Positions 50,625 to 62,310 of a DNA stretch of 64,000 bases are shown piece after piece. The stretch comes from Marinibium conchae (lineage in GTDB: Bacteria; Pseudomonadota; Gammaproteobacteria; Enterobacterales; Alteromonadaceae). The stretch lies in the NCBI RefSeq assembly GCF_015595035.1, contig NZ_JADNRN010000001.1, positions 992,001-1,056,000 of the forward strand. The letters run 5' to 3'. A model generated the notes under the pieces. The model did not search any database, was not told where the DNA came from, and saw only the letters and a list, made by a program, of their open reading frames with translations. The first letter of the stretch is position 1; each line of letters opens with the position of its first letter. A program made the translations under genes and the position numbers.

Positions 50625-50646
50625 ATAGATTAAGTAGCGATTGAAT

Positions 50647-50668
50647 AAGGAGCCTAGGCTCCTTTTTT
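50647..50668 (+). terminator. Rho-independent terminator after pnp
   Basis: AAGGAGC, loop CTAG, GCTCCTT followed by six T residues in total. It ends the pnp transcript before the DUF1244 gene. Confidence 0.8.
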
Positions 50669-50695
50669 ATTTTATAAATCAAATAAGGAATGTAT

Positions 50696-51007
50696 ATGAA
50701 TGAACAACAAAGAACAGAGGTTGAGGCTGCCGCCTTTCGCCGTTTGCTTGAGCATCTCGATGCCAACAAGCAAGTTCAAAATATCGAGTTAATGCTGTTA
50801 GCGGATTTTTGTCGCAACTGCTTATCAAAGTGGTATTTAGCCGCTGCTCAAGAGCGAGATATTCCACTCTCTGATGATGAGGCAAGAGAGGCTGTCTATA
50901 AAATGCCATATAGCCAATGGAAAAGTGAGCACCAGTTACCTGCAACCGAGGAACAAATGGCCGCTTTTAATGCCAAAAGAGAAGCTAAATCGAAGGCCGA
51001 GAGCTAA
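50696..51007 (+). CDS. DUF1244 family protein
   Basis: A 103-residue conserved proteobacterial protein of unknown function. The diagnostic core is NIELMLLADFCRNCLSKWY with EAREAVYKMPYSQWK after it. The start at 50696 is chosen because AAGGA is 6 bp upstream, whereas an in-frame ATG at 50690 touches it. The two close Cys (CRNC) could bind metal; this is conjecture. It lies between the pnp terminator and nlpI. Confidence 0.85.
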   Translation: MNEQQRTEVEAAAFRRLLEHLDANKQVQNIELMLLADFCRNCLSKWYLAAAQERDIPLSDDEAREAVYKMPYSQWKSEHQLPATEEQMAAFNAKREAKSKAES

Positions 51008-51151
51008 CAAAAAACTGGGTTTTTATCACTTTAGCTTTATATTCTCGCATGAACTTGTTAGCGTAAAGCGAAATTCCTAAAGAAATACAATATAATCACT
51101 CAAGGGTAATGCGGAATATTCCACTTTAGTGGCACAAGGAAAAAGTAAATA

Positions 51152-52060
51152 GTGAAATTAGAGTTTTTAGGGCTAAGCCTTGTCGTTATGCTTTCTTTAT
51201 CGATGGGCGGCTGCAGCAGTTTAGAGCAAGGAGATAGTGCCACTGGGCCAATGGGGAATCTTTTATTGGCGGAGCCAGAGCCAATTAGTGCGCGCTCTCA
51301 AATGGCAATTGCTCGATATAATCATATTCTCACGCAGGCGCCGTTAAAGGAAGAAGAGCGTGCTGAACTGCTTTTTCAGCGCGGAATGTTATATGACAGT
51401 GTTGGTTTAGCGGGTCTCGCCCGATTTGATTATTCACAGGCACTTCAATTGAAACCAGATATGGCTGAGGCGCATAACTCTATTGGTATTCATTATATTC
51501 AGCAAATGGATTTCATTCAGGCCTACGAATCCTTTGATTCCACTTTAGACATCAACCCAGATTACGACTTTGCTATTCTCAATAGAGGTATTGCACTTTA
51601 TTACGGTGGGCGCGCTAATTTAGCGATTGATGATCTGAAAGCCTTTTATGAAAAAGACGTGACAGACCCGTATCGTGTGCTTTGGTCATTTATTGTTGAG
51701 CAAGAGCTAGATAAAACCAGTGCTTTAACTAATTTAGCTAAGCACAGGCAAATGCTTAGTGATAACAACTGGGCGACCAGTATTGTCGATTTTTATCTTA
51801 ATAGGGTGGATGAGTCGGCGGTAATTGCTGATTTAGTTGACGATGTTACAAGTCAAAAACAATTAAACGACCGGCTTTGTGAAGCCTACTTTTATTTGGG
51901 TAAATACCATAGTGACTTAGGAAACCGAGTAAAAGCCTCAAATTATTTTAAGTTGTCGCTAAGCACAAATGTGTATGAATACGTTGAGCATCGCTATTCT
52001 CGCCTGGAGCTTGATCGCCTGCGTGAACAACGCAAAGTGAATGACTCTGCTCAGCAATAG
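51152..52060 (+). CDS. nlpI: Outer-membrane lipoprotein NlpI (TPR adaptor)
   Basis: A TPR lipoprotein that in E. coli delivers peptidoglycan endopeptidase MepS to protease Prc. The lipoprotein signal ends at Cys21 (SMGGC). TPR units follow, for example ARFDYSQALQLKPDMAEAHN and AYESFDSTLDINPDYDFAIL. The start is GTG at 51152 with AAGG upstream. 302 residues is normal. pnp-nlpI proximity is conserved, here with the DUF1244 gene between. A -10-like TATAAT lies at 51091-51096. Confidence 0.93.
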   Translation: MKLEFLGLSLVVMLSLSMGGCSSLEQGDSATGPMGNLLLAEPEPISARSQMAIARYNHILTQAPLKEEERAELLFQRGMLYDSVGLAGLARFDYSQALQLKPDMAEAHNSIGIHYIQQMDFIQAYESFDSTLDINPDYDFAILNRGIALYYGGRANLAIDDLKAFYEKDVTDPYRVLWSFIVEQELDKTSALTNLAKHRQMLSDNNWATSIVDFYLNRVDESAVIADLVDDVTSQKQLNDRLCEAYFYLGKYHSDLGNRVKASNYFKLSLSTNVYEYVEHRYSRLELDRLREQRKVNDSAQQ

Positions 52061-52113
52061 CAGTGTAGACTTATGGTTGCGTTTTAACTTGTAGGCATAG
52101 ACAAGGTTGGCTC

Positions 52114-53652
52114 GTGTTTAAACTAATATTATCTATCTCAAAACTTACCTTTATCGCTATATGTTTTGCTTTAGTATTGCAAGCAGATGTATGTCGTGAA
52201 CCAAAACGTTTGGTTAAACAGGCTCCCGAACTCAATACTATTCCCTCACAACTAGCATTTTTGTACCCCGGCCTTGTTGATGGTGATACCGATGCCTTAT
52301 CGCTATTTACTAAATATGCGATCGATCTTGAGGACCCGTTTTGGTTGGAGTTAGCAGGGGAGTTCGGTAGCAGTGGTGCTTTGTATTATTCCGCCATGCA
52401 CTCGGATGATCCAAAAGCAATTATGAGATGGTTGAAGCGCTCTGCAGAACTTGGTCATCCAAAAGGGCAATTTGAATACGCTCTGCTTCAAACTGACATC
52501 GATGCTAAGATGCGATGGATGGAAGCATCAGCAATAGCTGACTATCAACCTGCTATCATCGCCATGGCGAAGTATTCCTTTGAGTCTCCAAAACACCTTA
52601 CTGATGGAAATATAAACTCTGTTGAAAAACAAGCGGCTACGCGCATGTGGCTTGAAAAAGCAGCAAAATTTGATGCGACAAGCGCGTATAAATTGGCTAA
52701 CCTTTATTGGGGTGACGGTTTAATTGAGGAATCAAAAAGCTTGTTAGACAACGCTGCCGAGCAAGGGTATGCGCCAGCAAAGTCCTTGTTACATGTGCTT
52801 AATAACAACGATAGCCATGAACTAAAAGAGTTGCTCAACGTGCCTCCTGAAGGGCCTCATTGCGCCCAGTCAATACAGTTTGTAGCGACTAATCTACGCT
52901 CATTCGCTCAAGCAATAGCATTCAAAAATAATTTCGACGATGATGCTCGCTTATCAACACTTCCATTGTGTGTCATGAAGCCAATTTGGCTTAAAAAAGG
53001 ACAAATTAACTGTGATGCTAATTATCAAGGCCAAGCAAGACTCGGTTGTAATATTAGTAGAATCTCGGCTTGGAAAACCCCTTTAAATTTCACCCATTTG
53101 GTCATTTTTGCAGAGCAGGGCAAAGCCAATGTTAACAACGGCATTATGTTTTTAGATCAGAGTGACACCTATTCGGTGTTTGTTCATGAGCTCGCACATT
53201 TTGCGGGTTTTGTGGACGAGTACGCCTTACCCACAGACTTGGCTAATTATCATTGTTCAAAGAATACCGCGCCAAACCTCCTGTTGAAAGACGAGTCAGC
53301 TGAGACTGACGAGTCGTCTATCAATTATTTACCTGAGTCTAGGGCACTGATGTGGAAAACAGCGTTAGACGCGCATAACACCTTGCAAAAACTTGAGAGC
53401 AGGCAGCCAGTACTTCATCGTATTGCGAAATCAGCAACCTGTAAAAACCTTGGCATTAGCTCATTTAAGCCAACGCAGCAGATGACTTTTTTGGAATATC
53501 ATGACGTCAGGAATATACCGCGTGTCTATAGAACGCTTTGGCGGCAACGACTGCTCGATACCGCCAATTACTCTGCAATAAGTGACAATTTGGCGATAGA
53601 CGCATTCTCGCGTGATGACGACGAGGCTGGTTTATTTTGGTCAGAACAATAA
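52114..53652 (+). CDS. Sel1-like repeat protein with C-terminal HExxHxxGxxDE metallopeptidase motif
   Basis: A 512-residue protein with a predicted signal peptide (core about 8-22, possible cleavage at LQA/D). Sel1/TPR-like helical repeats span about 90-240 (MRWLKRSAELGHPKGQFEYA, ARMWLEKAAKF, LLDNAAEQGYAPAKSLL). The C-terminal half has HELAHFAGFVDEY at 358-370, an HExxHxxGxxDE zinc site resembling M64-type peptidases, plus several Cys (for example 248 region, 287, 295) suited to periplasmic disulfides. The start is GTG at 52114. It is 53 bp after nlpI. Not a named family to me; protease activity is predicted only. Confidence 0.75.
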   Translation: MFKLILSISKLTFIAICFALVLQADVCREPKRLVKQAPELNTIPSQLAFLYPGLVDGDTDALSLFTKYAIDLEDPFWLELAGEFGSSGALYYSAMHSDDPKAIMRWLKRSAELGHPKGQFEYALLQTDIDAKMRWMEASAIADYQPAIIAMAKYSFESPKHLTDGNINSVEKQAATRMWLEKAAKFDATSAYKLANLYWGDGLIEESKSLLDNAAEQGYAPAKSLLHVLNNNDSHELKELLNVPPEGPHCAQSIQFVATNLRSFAQAIAFKNNFDDDARLSTLPLCVMKPIWLKKGQINCDANYQGQARLGCNISRISAWKTPLNFTHLVIFAEQGKANVNNGIMFLDQSDTYSVFVHELAHFAGFVDEYALPTDLANYHCSKNTAPNLLLKDESAETDESSINYLPESRALMWKTALDAHNTLQKLESRQPVLHRIAKSATCKNLGISSFKPTQQMTFLEYHDVRNIPRVYRTLWRQRLLDTANYSAISDNLAIDAFSRDDDEAGLFWSEQ

Positions 53653-53654
53653 GG

Positions 53655-54404
53655 CTATGAAGAAATCACTCTTTTTTGACCAGAATACTCATCGACCCAT
53701 AAGGAAGTTGCTCCGCAAATAGCTACCGGCATCACTAAAAAATTCATGATAGGGATCAAGGAAAAAATATTCACCATAATGCCGAAACTAAAACACTGAC
53801 TCTTGCGCTGATTTAACTGTCTTCGCATATCCTTAAAGCCCACTTTGTGGTTATCAAAGGGGTAGTCACAATATTGTACAGCCATCATCCAAGCCGTAAA
53901 AAGAAACCAGATTATTTGACCAATCACCGGAAGCATAAAAAACAGAATCAAAAAACCAATAGCGCGAGGGATGAAATACATCATTTTCGACATCTCTCTA
54001 CCAAGAGTACGAGGTATATCTTTAACTGCGCTTAACAAGCCCTCGTCTCCCATACTCTGCCCAGTAAGATGACGCTCAACCTTTTCACTCAATAAGCCAT
54101 TAAAGGGAGCTGCTATCCAATTTGCTAAGGTGCCAAATATGAGTGCAAAAACGAGTAAAACTGTGACAACGGCTATTGGCCATAATATATATTCCAAGGC
54201 AGTTTTTAACCAAGCCATAAAGTCAGGGATAAGGTCAACAATATAGGTAACGCCAGCCTGTATTTGAGGTATTAGAAAATAAAACGCAGTTCCGAATAGT
54301 AATAAATTGATAAATAAAGGAACAAAAACAAAGCGTTTAAGTCCTTTTGTGGTGATTAAACCAAAGCCGTCAAAAAAGTAGCTGGCTCCACTTTTATTAT
54401 TCAT
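53655..54404 (-). CDS. cysZ: Sulfate transporter CysZ
   Basis: An inner-membrane sulfate permease feeding cysteine biosynthesis. 249 residues with four main hydrophobic segments; FVFVPLFINLLLFG, LANWIAAPFNGLLSEKVE and YFIPRAIGFLILFF are typical of the EI24/CysZ family. It is divergent from smc, 258 bp apart, and convergent with the Sel1-metallopeptidase gene (2-bp gap). cysZ next to smc-zipA-ligA is a conserved neighbourhood. Confidence 0.92.
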   Translation of the reverse strand: MNNKSGASYFFDGFGLITTKGLKRFVFVPLFINLLLFGTAFYFLIPQIQAGVTYIVDLIPDFMAWLKTALEYILWPIAVVTVLLVFALIFGTLANWIAAPFNGLLSEKVERHLTGQSMGDEGLLSAVKDIPRTLGREMSKMMYFIPRAIGFLILFFMLPVIGQIIWFLFTAWMMAVQYCDYPFDNHKVGFKDMRRQLNQRKSQCFSFGIMVNIFSLIPIMNFLVMPVAICGATSLWVDEYSGQKRVISS

Positions 54405-54662
54405 TATCTTGATGTACTCCTGATACTATGTTGATGGTCTCACCAAAACTGTCGAGTGGTGCGCAGGCGATATATTTTCTGCTTTGCCCAGTAGTATACT
54501 TAGATGTATTGTCTACTAATAGCCAAAATATACTTTTAGGACATTGATTTATAGCCCCTAATTGTTACCAAGTTTTACTTTTGTTACATTTAGTGCGCTA
54601 CACTTGAGTGACTGAGGCGAACTGATAGGCTTTCGCTTTTTATAATCAGCAAGAAGGCTAGG

Positions 54663-57600
54663 ATGCGTTTAAAGAAAATTAAACTTGCAGGTTTTAAATC
54701 CTTTGTTGACCCTACCACTATTCCATTTCCCGGCGAAATGACTGCGGTTGTGGGGCCAAACGGCTGTGGAAAGTCGAATGTTATCGACGCTGTAAGATGG
54801 GTCTTAGGGGAAAGTTCGGCCAAAAATCTGCGTGGTGATGCCATGACGGATGTTATTTTTAATGGCTCAACAGCAAGAAAGGCAGTATCGCAGTGTTCTG
54901 TTGAATTAATCTTCGATAACAGTTCTGGCCGAATTGCGGGGGAGTTCGCTGCATATAATGAGCTATCAGTGAAGAGAATAGTGACGAAAGAAGCTGTTTC
55001 AAGTTATTTGCTAAATGGTAGCAAATGTCGCAAACGTGATATTACTGACTTGTTCCTCGGTACGGGCTTGGGGCCAAGAAGTTATGCGATTATCGAGCAG
55101 GGAATGATATCAAAGCTCATTGAAAGTCGACCTCAAGAACTAAGAGTATTTGTTGAGGAAGCCGCAGGTATCTCAAAATATAAAGAACGTAGACGTGAAA
55201 CAGAGAATCGAATTCGTCACACTAAGGAGAATCTCGAGCGCTTAGATGACGTTCGAGCAGAGCTTGGTGAGCAGCTTAACAAACTAAAACGGCAAGCTGC
55301 GGCAGCCACTCGCTATAAAGAATTGAAAGCCACTGAACGTGAACTTAAAGGTCAACTTGCGGTTTATCGATGGTTGAAACAAAGCGATTTGGTGAAAGAT
55401 GCTGAAGCAACGATAGTAGCAAAGCAGACAGAATTAGAAGCCGTTATTTCTCGTAAGCGTGGCGATGAGTCAAACATTCTGTTATTCAGAGAGCAGCAGG
55501 CTAACTTTAAAACCGCTATATCAGACTGCCAAAAACAGATATTTAATGTGAGTACTAATATCACAAAGCTCGAGCAGTCACAGCTATTTTCAAAAAAGCG
55601 AAAGCAACAAATTCAAATCGAATTACAACTACTTGACAGTCAATCACAACAGATAAAAGAGCAGTTTGAGGAAACACAAACAGAACTTGAGCTCGTGCAA
55701 TTTGACATAGTAGAGCTTGAACCTAATAAGCTCATATTAGAGGAAAGCGTTGAGAATGCTCAAGTGGCTCGTGATGAGGCTGAGCAAAGTTTATCTACAT
55801 TTAATGAAAAAAACCGAGCAGGAGAAGCTCAGTACCATGCATTAAAACAAAAGCTACAAACAAGTCATGGTCAAATTCAAAATATAATGAGCATGCAACT
55901 AAGAACTCAGGCTAGGATCGCCGAGCTATTAAAAGAGCTAGAAGAACTAAAACATAACGACATTGCTCAAAACGAAATCATGTTGCAACAAGAGCTCGAG
56001 CTTGTATGTGAGAGCTTGGAAAGTGGGAAGGCCGATTACGAGCATTTAAGCCAACAATATGACAGTGCAAAGGCCGACTGTGAGAGACTTGGTAAAATAG
56101 AGGCAACGCACTACCAAGAGTTAGTTGCTATAAAAGCACAAAAACAAGCGTTGGAAGCACTTCAGAACCACGCAAAGACGACTGAAGAAGACTTTCTAGC
56201 AAGCGAAAAAACTCGCTCCTTCATTGATTATTTGGACGTGAGTAAAGGCTACGAACATCTAGTGGAAGTGGTTATTGCGCATTATTATAATGCTCAAGTG
56301 TTAGAGGGGCGCGACGCATCCAACATTAGCCCGGCATATTTCAAGGAAAAAAATGGTCAGGCTTTGTTTTTTGAGCAAGCTATGACGCAGCAGAAAAAAT
56401 CTAATACCCTTGCGGCAAAACTAAATAATCCTAAAATTCCTCATTTTTTCAACAGTATAAGGCTAGTGGAAAGCGATGAGGACGCCTTTGTAGCTATAAA
56501 TAACGACAGTCTTGCTGAGGGGGAGTCTGTGATTAGCCGCGATGGTTTATGGCTTTTTGCTGACTCATTAATTAACGGGTTGAGCGAGCAAAGTGATAAT
56601 AGTCTAACAAGACGGGCTGAAATTGAAGATTTAAGCCTAGCTCTGCTTGAAAAAGAAAATGCCTTCGACAAAGCGAAAAAAGAAAGCACTTCTTGCGAGC
56701 AAAAAAAGACAGATTTGTTGAATTTGTTGGAAATCGCTCAGCGACAAATAGCTGACTACGAGGGGCAGGAATTCAGGCTAAACACGCAATTACACCAAGT
56801 GCAACAAAGTATAGGTGAACAAGCCATTCGCTCAGAGCGGCTACAAAGTGAACTAACAAAACACCAACATGCAGCGCAAGAAGAGCAGGAGACTCTCGAG
56901 CTATTAAACGAAGAAGTCGAAATGTTAGCTATGGAGCTGGCTGAATACGAGGATGTTATGCTCAACACTCAAGAGCATGCTGAAAAACTCCAAAATGAGT
57001 TGCAGGCGAGTCGCTCGCAGGTTGAGCAACTTGTCGCTCAGATGCATGAAACCGCTATGCAATTTCAACATGTGAAAAATCGTTACTCATTATTGAAAGA
57101 AAAACAAACAGCTAGAGAAGTTCAACTCAACGACATTGAAGACAAAAAATCGATATTGATGGAGGAGGCTGAAGAGCTGTCGATGCCCATGGAGGATCAA
57201 CAAGACAAGCTGAATAATCTACTTCAAGAGAAAGAGCAGCTATTACTGAAACAGAAGGACCTCCAAGTACAACTAGGTAACGTAGAGGAACAACTCATTG
57301 AGGCTGAGAAAGGTCAATCTGGTATCGAGCAAGCAGCTGAAAGAATAAAGTCAGAAATCGAGAGTGTTCGTTTACAAGCCGAAGGGGCAAAAGTCAGAGC
57401 CCAAAGCTATCTTGATAATCTTAATGATATGCAGCAATCGCTCAAACCTATACTAGAGAGTCTACCTGAAGATATCGACGAGCACGCTTGGCAACAAAAC
57501 GCAGAACGAACAAGTGCATCGATATCACGATTGGGGGCGGTTAATCTTGCTGCGGTAGATGAATATGAAGCGCAGGCAGAGAGAAAAGCACACCTCGATG

Positions 57601-58142
57601 CGCAAAACGACGATTTAAGTCAAGCGCTTGATACCCTCGAAACAGCCATAAAGAAAATTGACAAAGAAACGCGAACCCGTTTTAAAGCAACTTTTGATCA
57701 AATAAACAATGACTTGAAATTGTTGTTTCCAAAAGTGTTTGGAGGGGGAAGCGCGCATTTAGCGTTAACCGAAGATGATATGCTCGATACTGGCGTAACC
57801 ATCATGGCCAGACCACCAGGGAAGAAAAATAGCACTATTCACCTTCTTTCTGGTGGAGAAAAAGCGCTAACCGCATTATCATTAGTATTTGCGATATTTA
57901 GACTCAACCCAGCGCCATTTTGTCTTTTGGATGAGGTTGATGCGCCGCTAGACGATGCCAACGTTGGGCGCTTTTGCAAATTGGTCTCAGAAATGTCGAA
58001 GACCGTACAATTTATATACATAACGCATAATAAAGTGGCAATGGAAATGGCCAGTCATCTTACGGGCGTTACAATGGCTGAACCAGGCGTTTCTCGCATG
58101 GTTGCTGTAGATGTTGAAGAAGCATTAGCGATTGCAGAATAA
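54663..58142 (+). CDS. smc: Chromosome segregation protein SMC
   Basis: A condensin ATPase that compacts and segregates the chromosome. N-terminal Walker A GPNGCGKS is at 31-38. Two long coiled coils flank a hinge (about 510-660). The ABC signature LSGGEKALTALSL is near 1062 and Walker B FCLLDEVDAPLDD near 1086. 1159 residues is normal. SMC in place of MukB separates this organism from Enterobacteriaceae and vibrios. The first in-frame ATG directly begins MRLKKIKLAGFKSF, the conserved N-terminus. Confidence 0.97.
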   Translation: MRLKKIKLAGFKSFVDPTTIPFPGEMTAVVGPNGCGKSNVIDAVRWVLGESSAKNLRGDAMTDVIFNGSTARKAVSQCSVELIFDNSSGRIAGEFAAYNELSVKRIVTKEAVSSYLLNGSKCRKRDITDLFLGTGLGPRSYAIIEQGMISKLIESRPQELRVFVEEAAGISKYKERRRETENRIRHTKENLERLDDVRAELGEQLNKLKRQAAAATRYKELKATERELKGQLAVYRWLKQSDLVKDAEATIVAKQTELEAVISRKRGDESNILLFREQQANFKTAISDCQKQIFNVSTNITKLEQSQLFSKKRKQQIQIELQLLDSQSQQIKEQFEETQTELELVQFDIVELEPNKLILEESVENAQVARDEAEQSLSTFNEKNRAGEAQYHALKQKLQTSHGQIQNIMSMQLRTQARIAELLKELEELKHNDIAQNEIMLQQELELVCESLESGKADYEHLSQQYDSAKADCERLGKIEATHYQELVAIKAQKQALEALQNHAKTTEEDFLASEKTRSFIDYLDVSKGYEHLVEVVIAHYYNAQVLEGRDASNISPAYFKEKNGQALFFEQAMTQQKKSNTLAAKLNNPKIPHFFNSIRLVESDEDAFVAINNDSLAEGESVISRDGLWLFADSLINGLSEQSDNSLTRRAEIEDLSLALLEKENAFDKAKKESTSCEQKKTDLLNLLEIAQRQIADYEGQEFRLNTQLHQVQQSIGEQAIRSERLQSELTKHQHAAQEEQETLELLNEEVEMLAMELAEYEDVMLNTQEHAEKLQNELQASRSQVEQLVAQMHETAMQFQHVKNRYSLLKEKQTAREVQLNDIEDKKSILMEEAEELSMPMEDQQDKLNNLLQEKEQLLLKQKDLQVQLGNVEEQLIEAEKGQSGIEQAAERIKSEIESVRLQAEGAKVRAQSYLDNLNDMQQSLKPILESLPEDIDEHAWQQNAERTSASISRLGAVNLAAVDEYEAQAERKAHLDAQNDDLSQALDTLETAIKKIDKETRTRFKATFDQINNDLKLLFPKVFGGGSAHLALTEDDMLDTGVTIMARPPGKKNSTIHLLSGGEKALTALSLVFAIFRLNPAPFCLLDEVDAPLDDANVGRFCKLVSEMSKTVQFIYITHNKVAMEMASHLTGVTMAEPGVSRMVAVDVEEALAIAE

Positions 58143-58180
58143 GCAAGCGCGTACATAGAATAAAAACAAGAGTAATATAA

Positions 58181-61718
<3,538 letters not shown>

Positions 61719-61765
61719 CATATGGCGAGCGCGCCGCATCACAAGCAGCTATACACCCATTTCGT

Positions 61766-62281
61766 TTAGGGTTTTTGAGTAGAGCGAGCTTTCCACGCTC
61801 GCATTACTGAATAGCGCCAGACCCAATCTAAAGAGAAATAACCCAGCAAACCAAAGAAAACAGAGCATATTGCGCAGCCTAGCAGAAATGCTGGGCCTAT
61901 TGTCCCAATAGATTCAGCCAACCAAGTCCAGCTTAATTCGAAAGCAAACTGGTCAATTTCAGTCCCAAGTACAGTACTGCCCACTAAATAAGCACCGTAG
62001 AATATAGGCGGCATAGTGAAAGGGTTAGTTATCCAAACCGTAGCCACCGACAAAGGCAGGTTCACCCTAAATACAATCGCAATAGCGGTCGAAAATATCA
62101 TTTGAAAGGGAACTGGCCAAAAGGCAAAAAACAAGCCTACACCAAATGCACCGCTTGCCGAGCGTCGATTTAGATGCCATAAGTTAGGATCATGCAGAAG
62201 TTTTCCGAAAACACGTAAATATCGGTTTTCTCTCACTGCATTGTGGTCTGGCATAAAGCGCCTAATCAGTTTTTTCGGCAT
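61766..62281 (-). CDS. DUF2062 family membrane protein
   Basis: A 171-residue inner-membrane protein of unknown function. A basic N-terminus (MPKKLIRRFMP) precedes VGLFFAFWPVPFQMIFSTAI and ITNPFTMPPIFYGAYLVG, which are typical of DUF2062, and a final membrane helix. It is divergent from comEC with only 29 bp between start codons, a pairing common in Alteromonadales. No activity can be assigned. Confidence 0.85.
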   Translation of the reverse strand: MPKKLIRRFMPDHNAVRENRYLRVFGKLLHDPNLWHLNRRSASGAFGVGLFFAFWPVPFQMIFSTAIAIVFRVNLPLSVATVWITNPFTMPPIFYGAYLVGSTVLGTEIDQFAFELSWTWLAESIGTIGPAFLLGCAICSVFFGLLGYFSLDWVWRYSVMRAWKARSTQKP

Positions 62282-62310
62282 ATATCATCTAATCTCGTCG
62301 GGAAGCTCTC

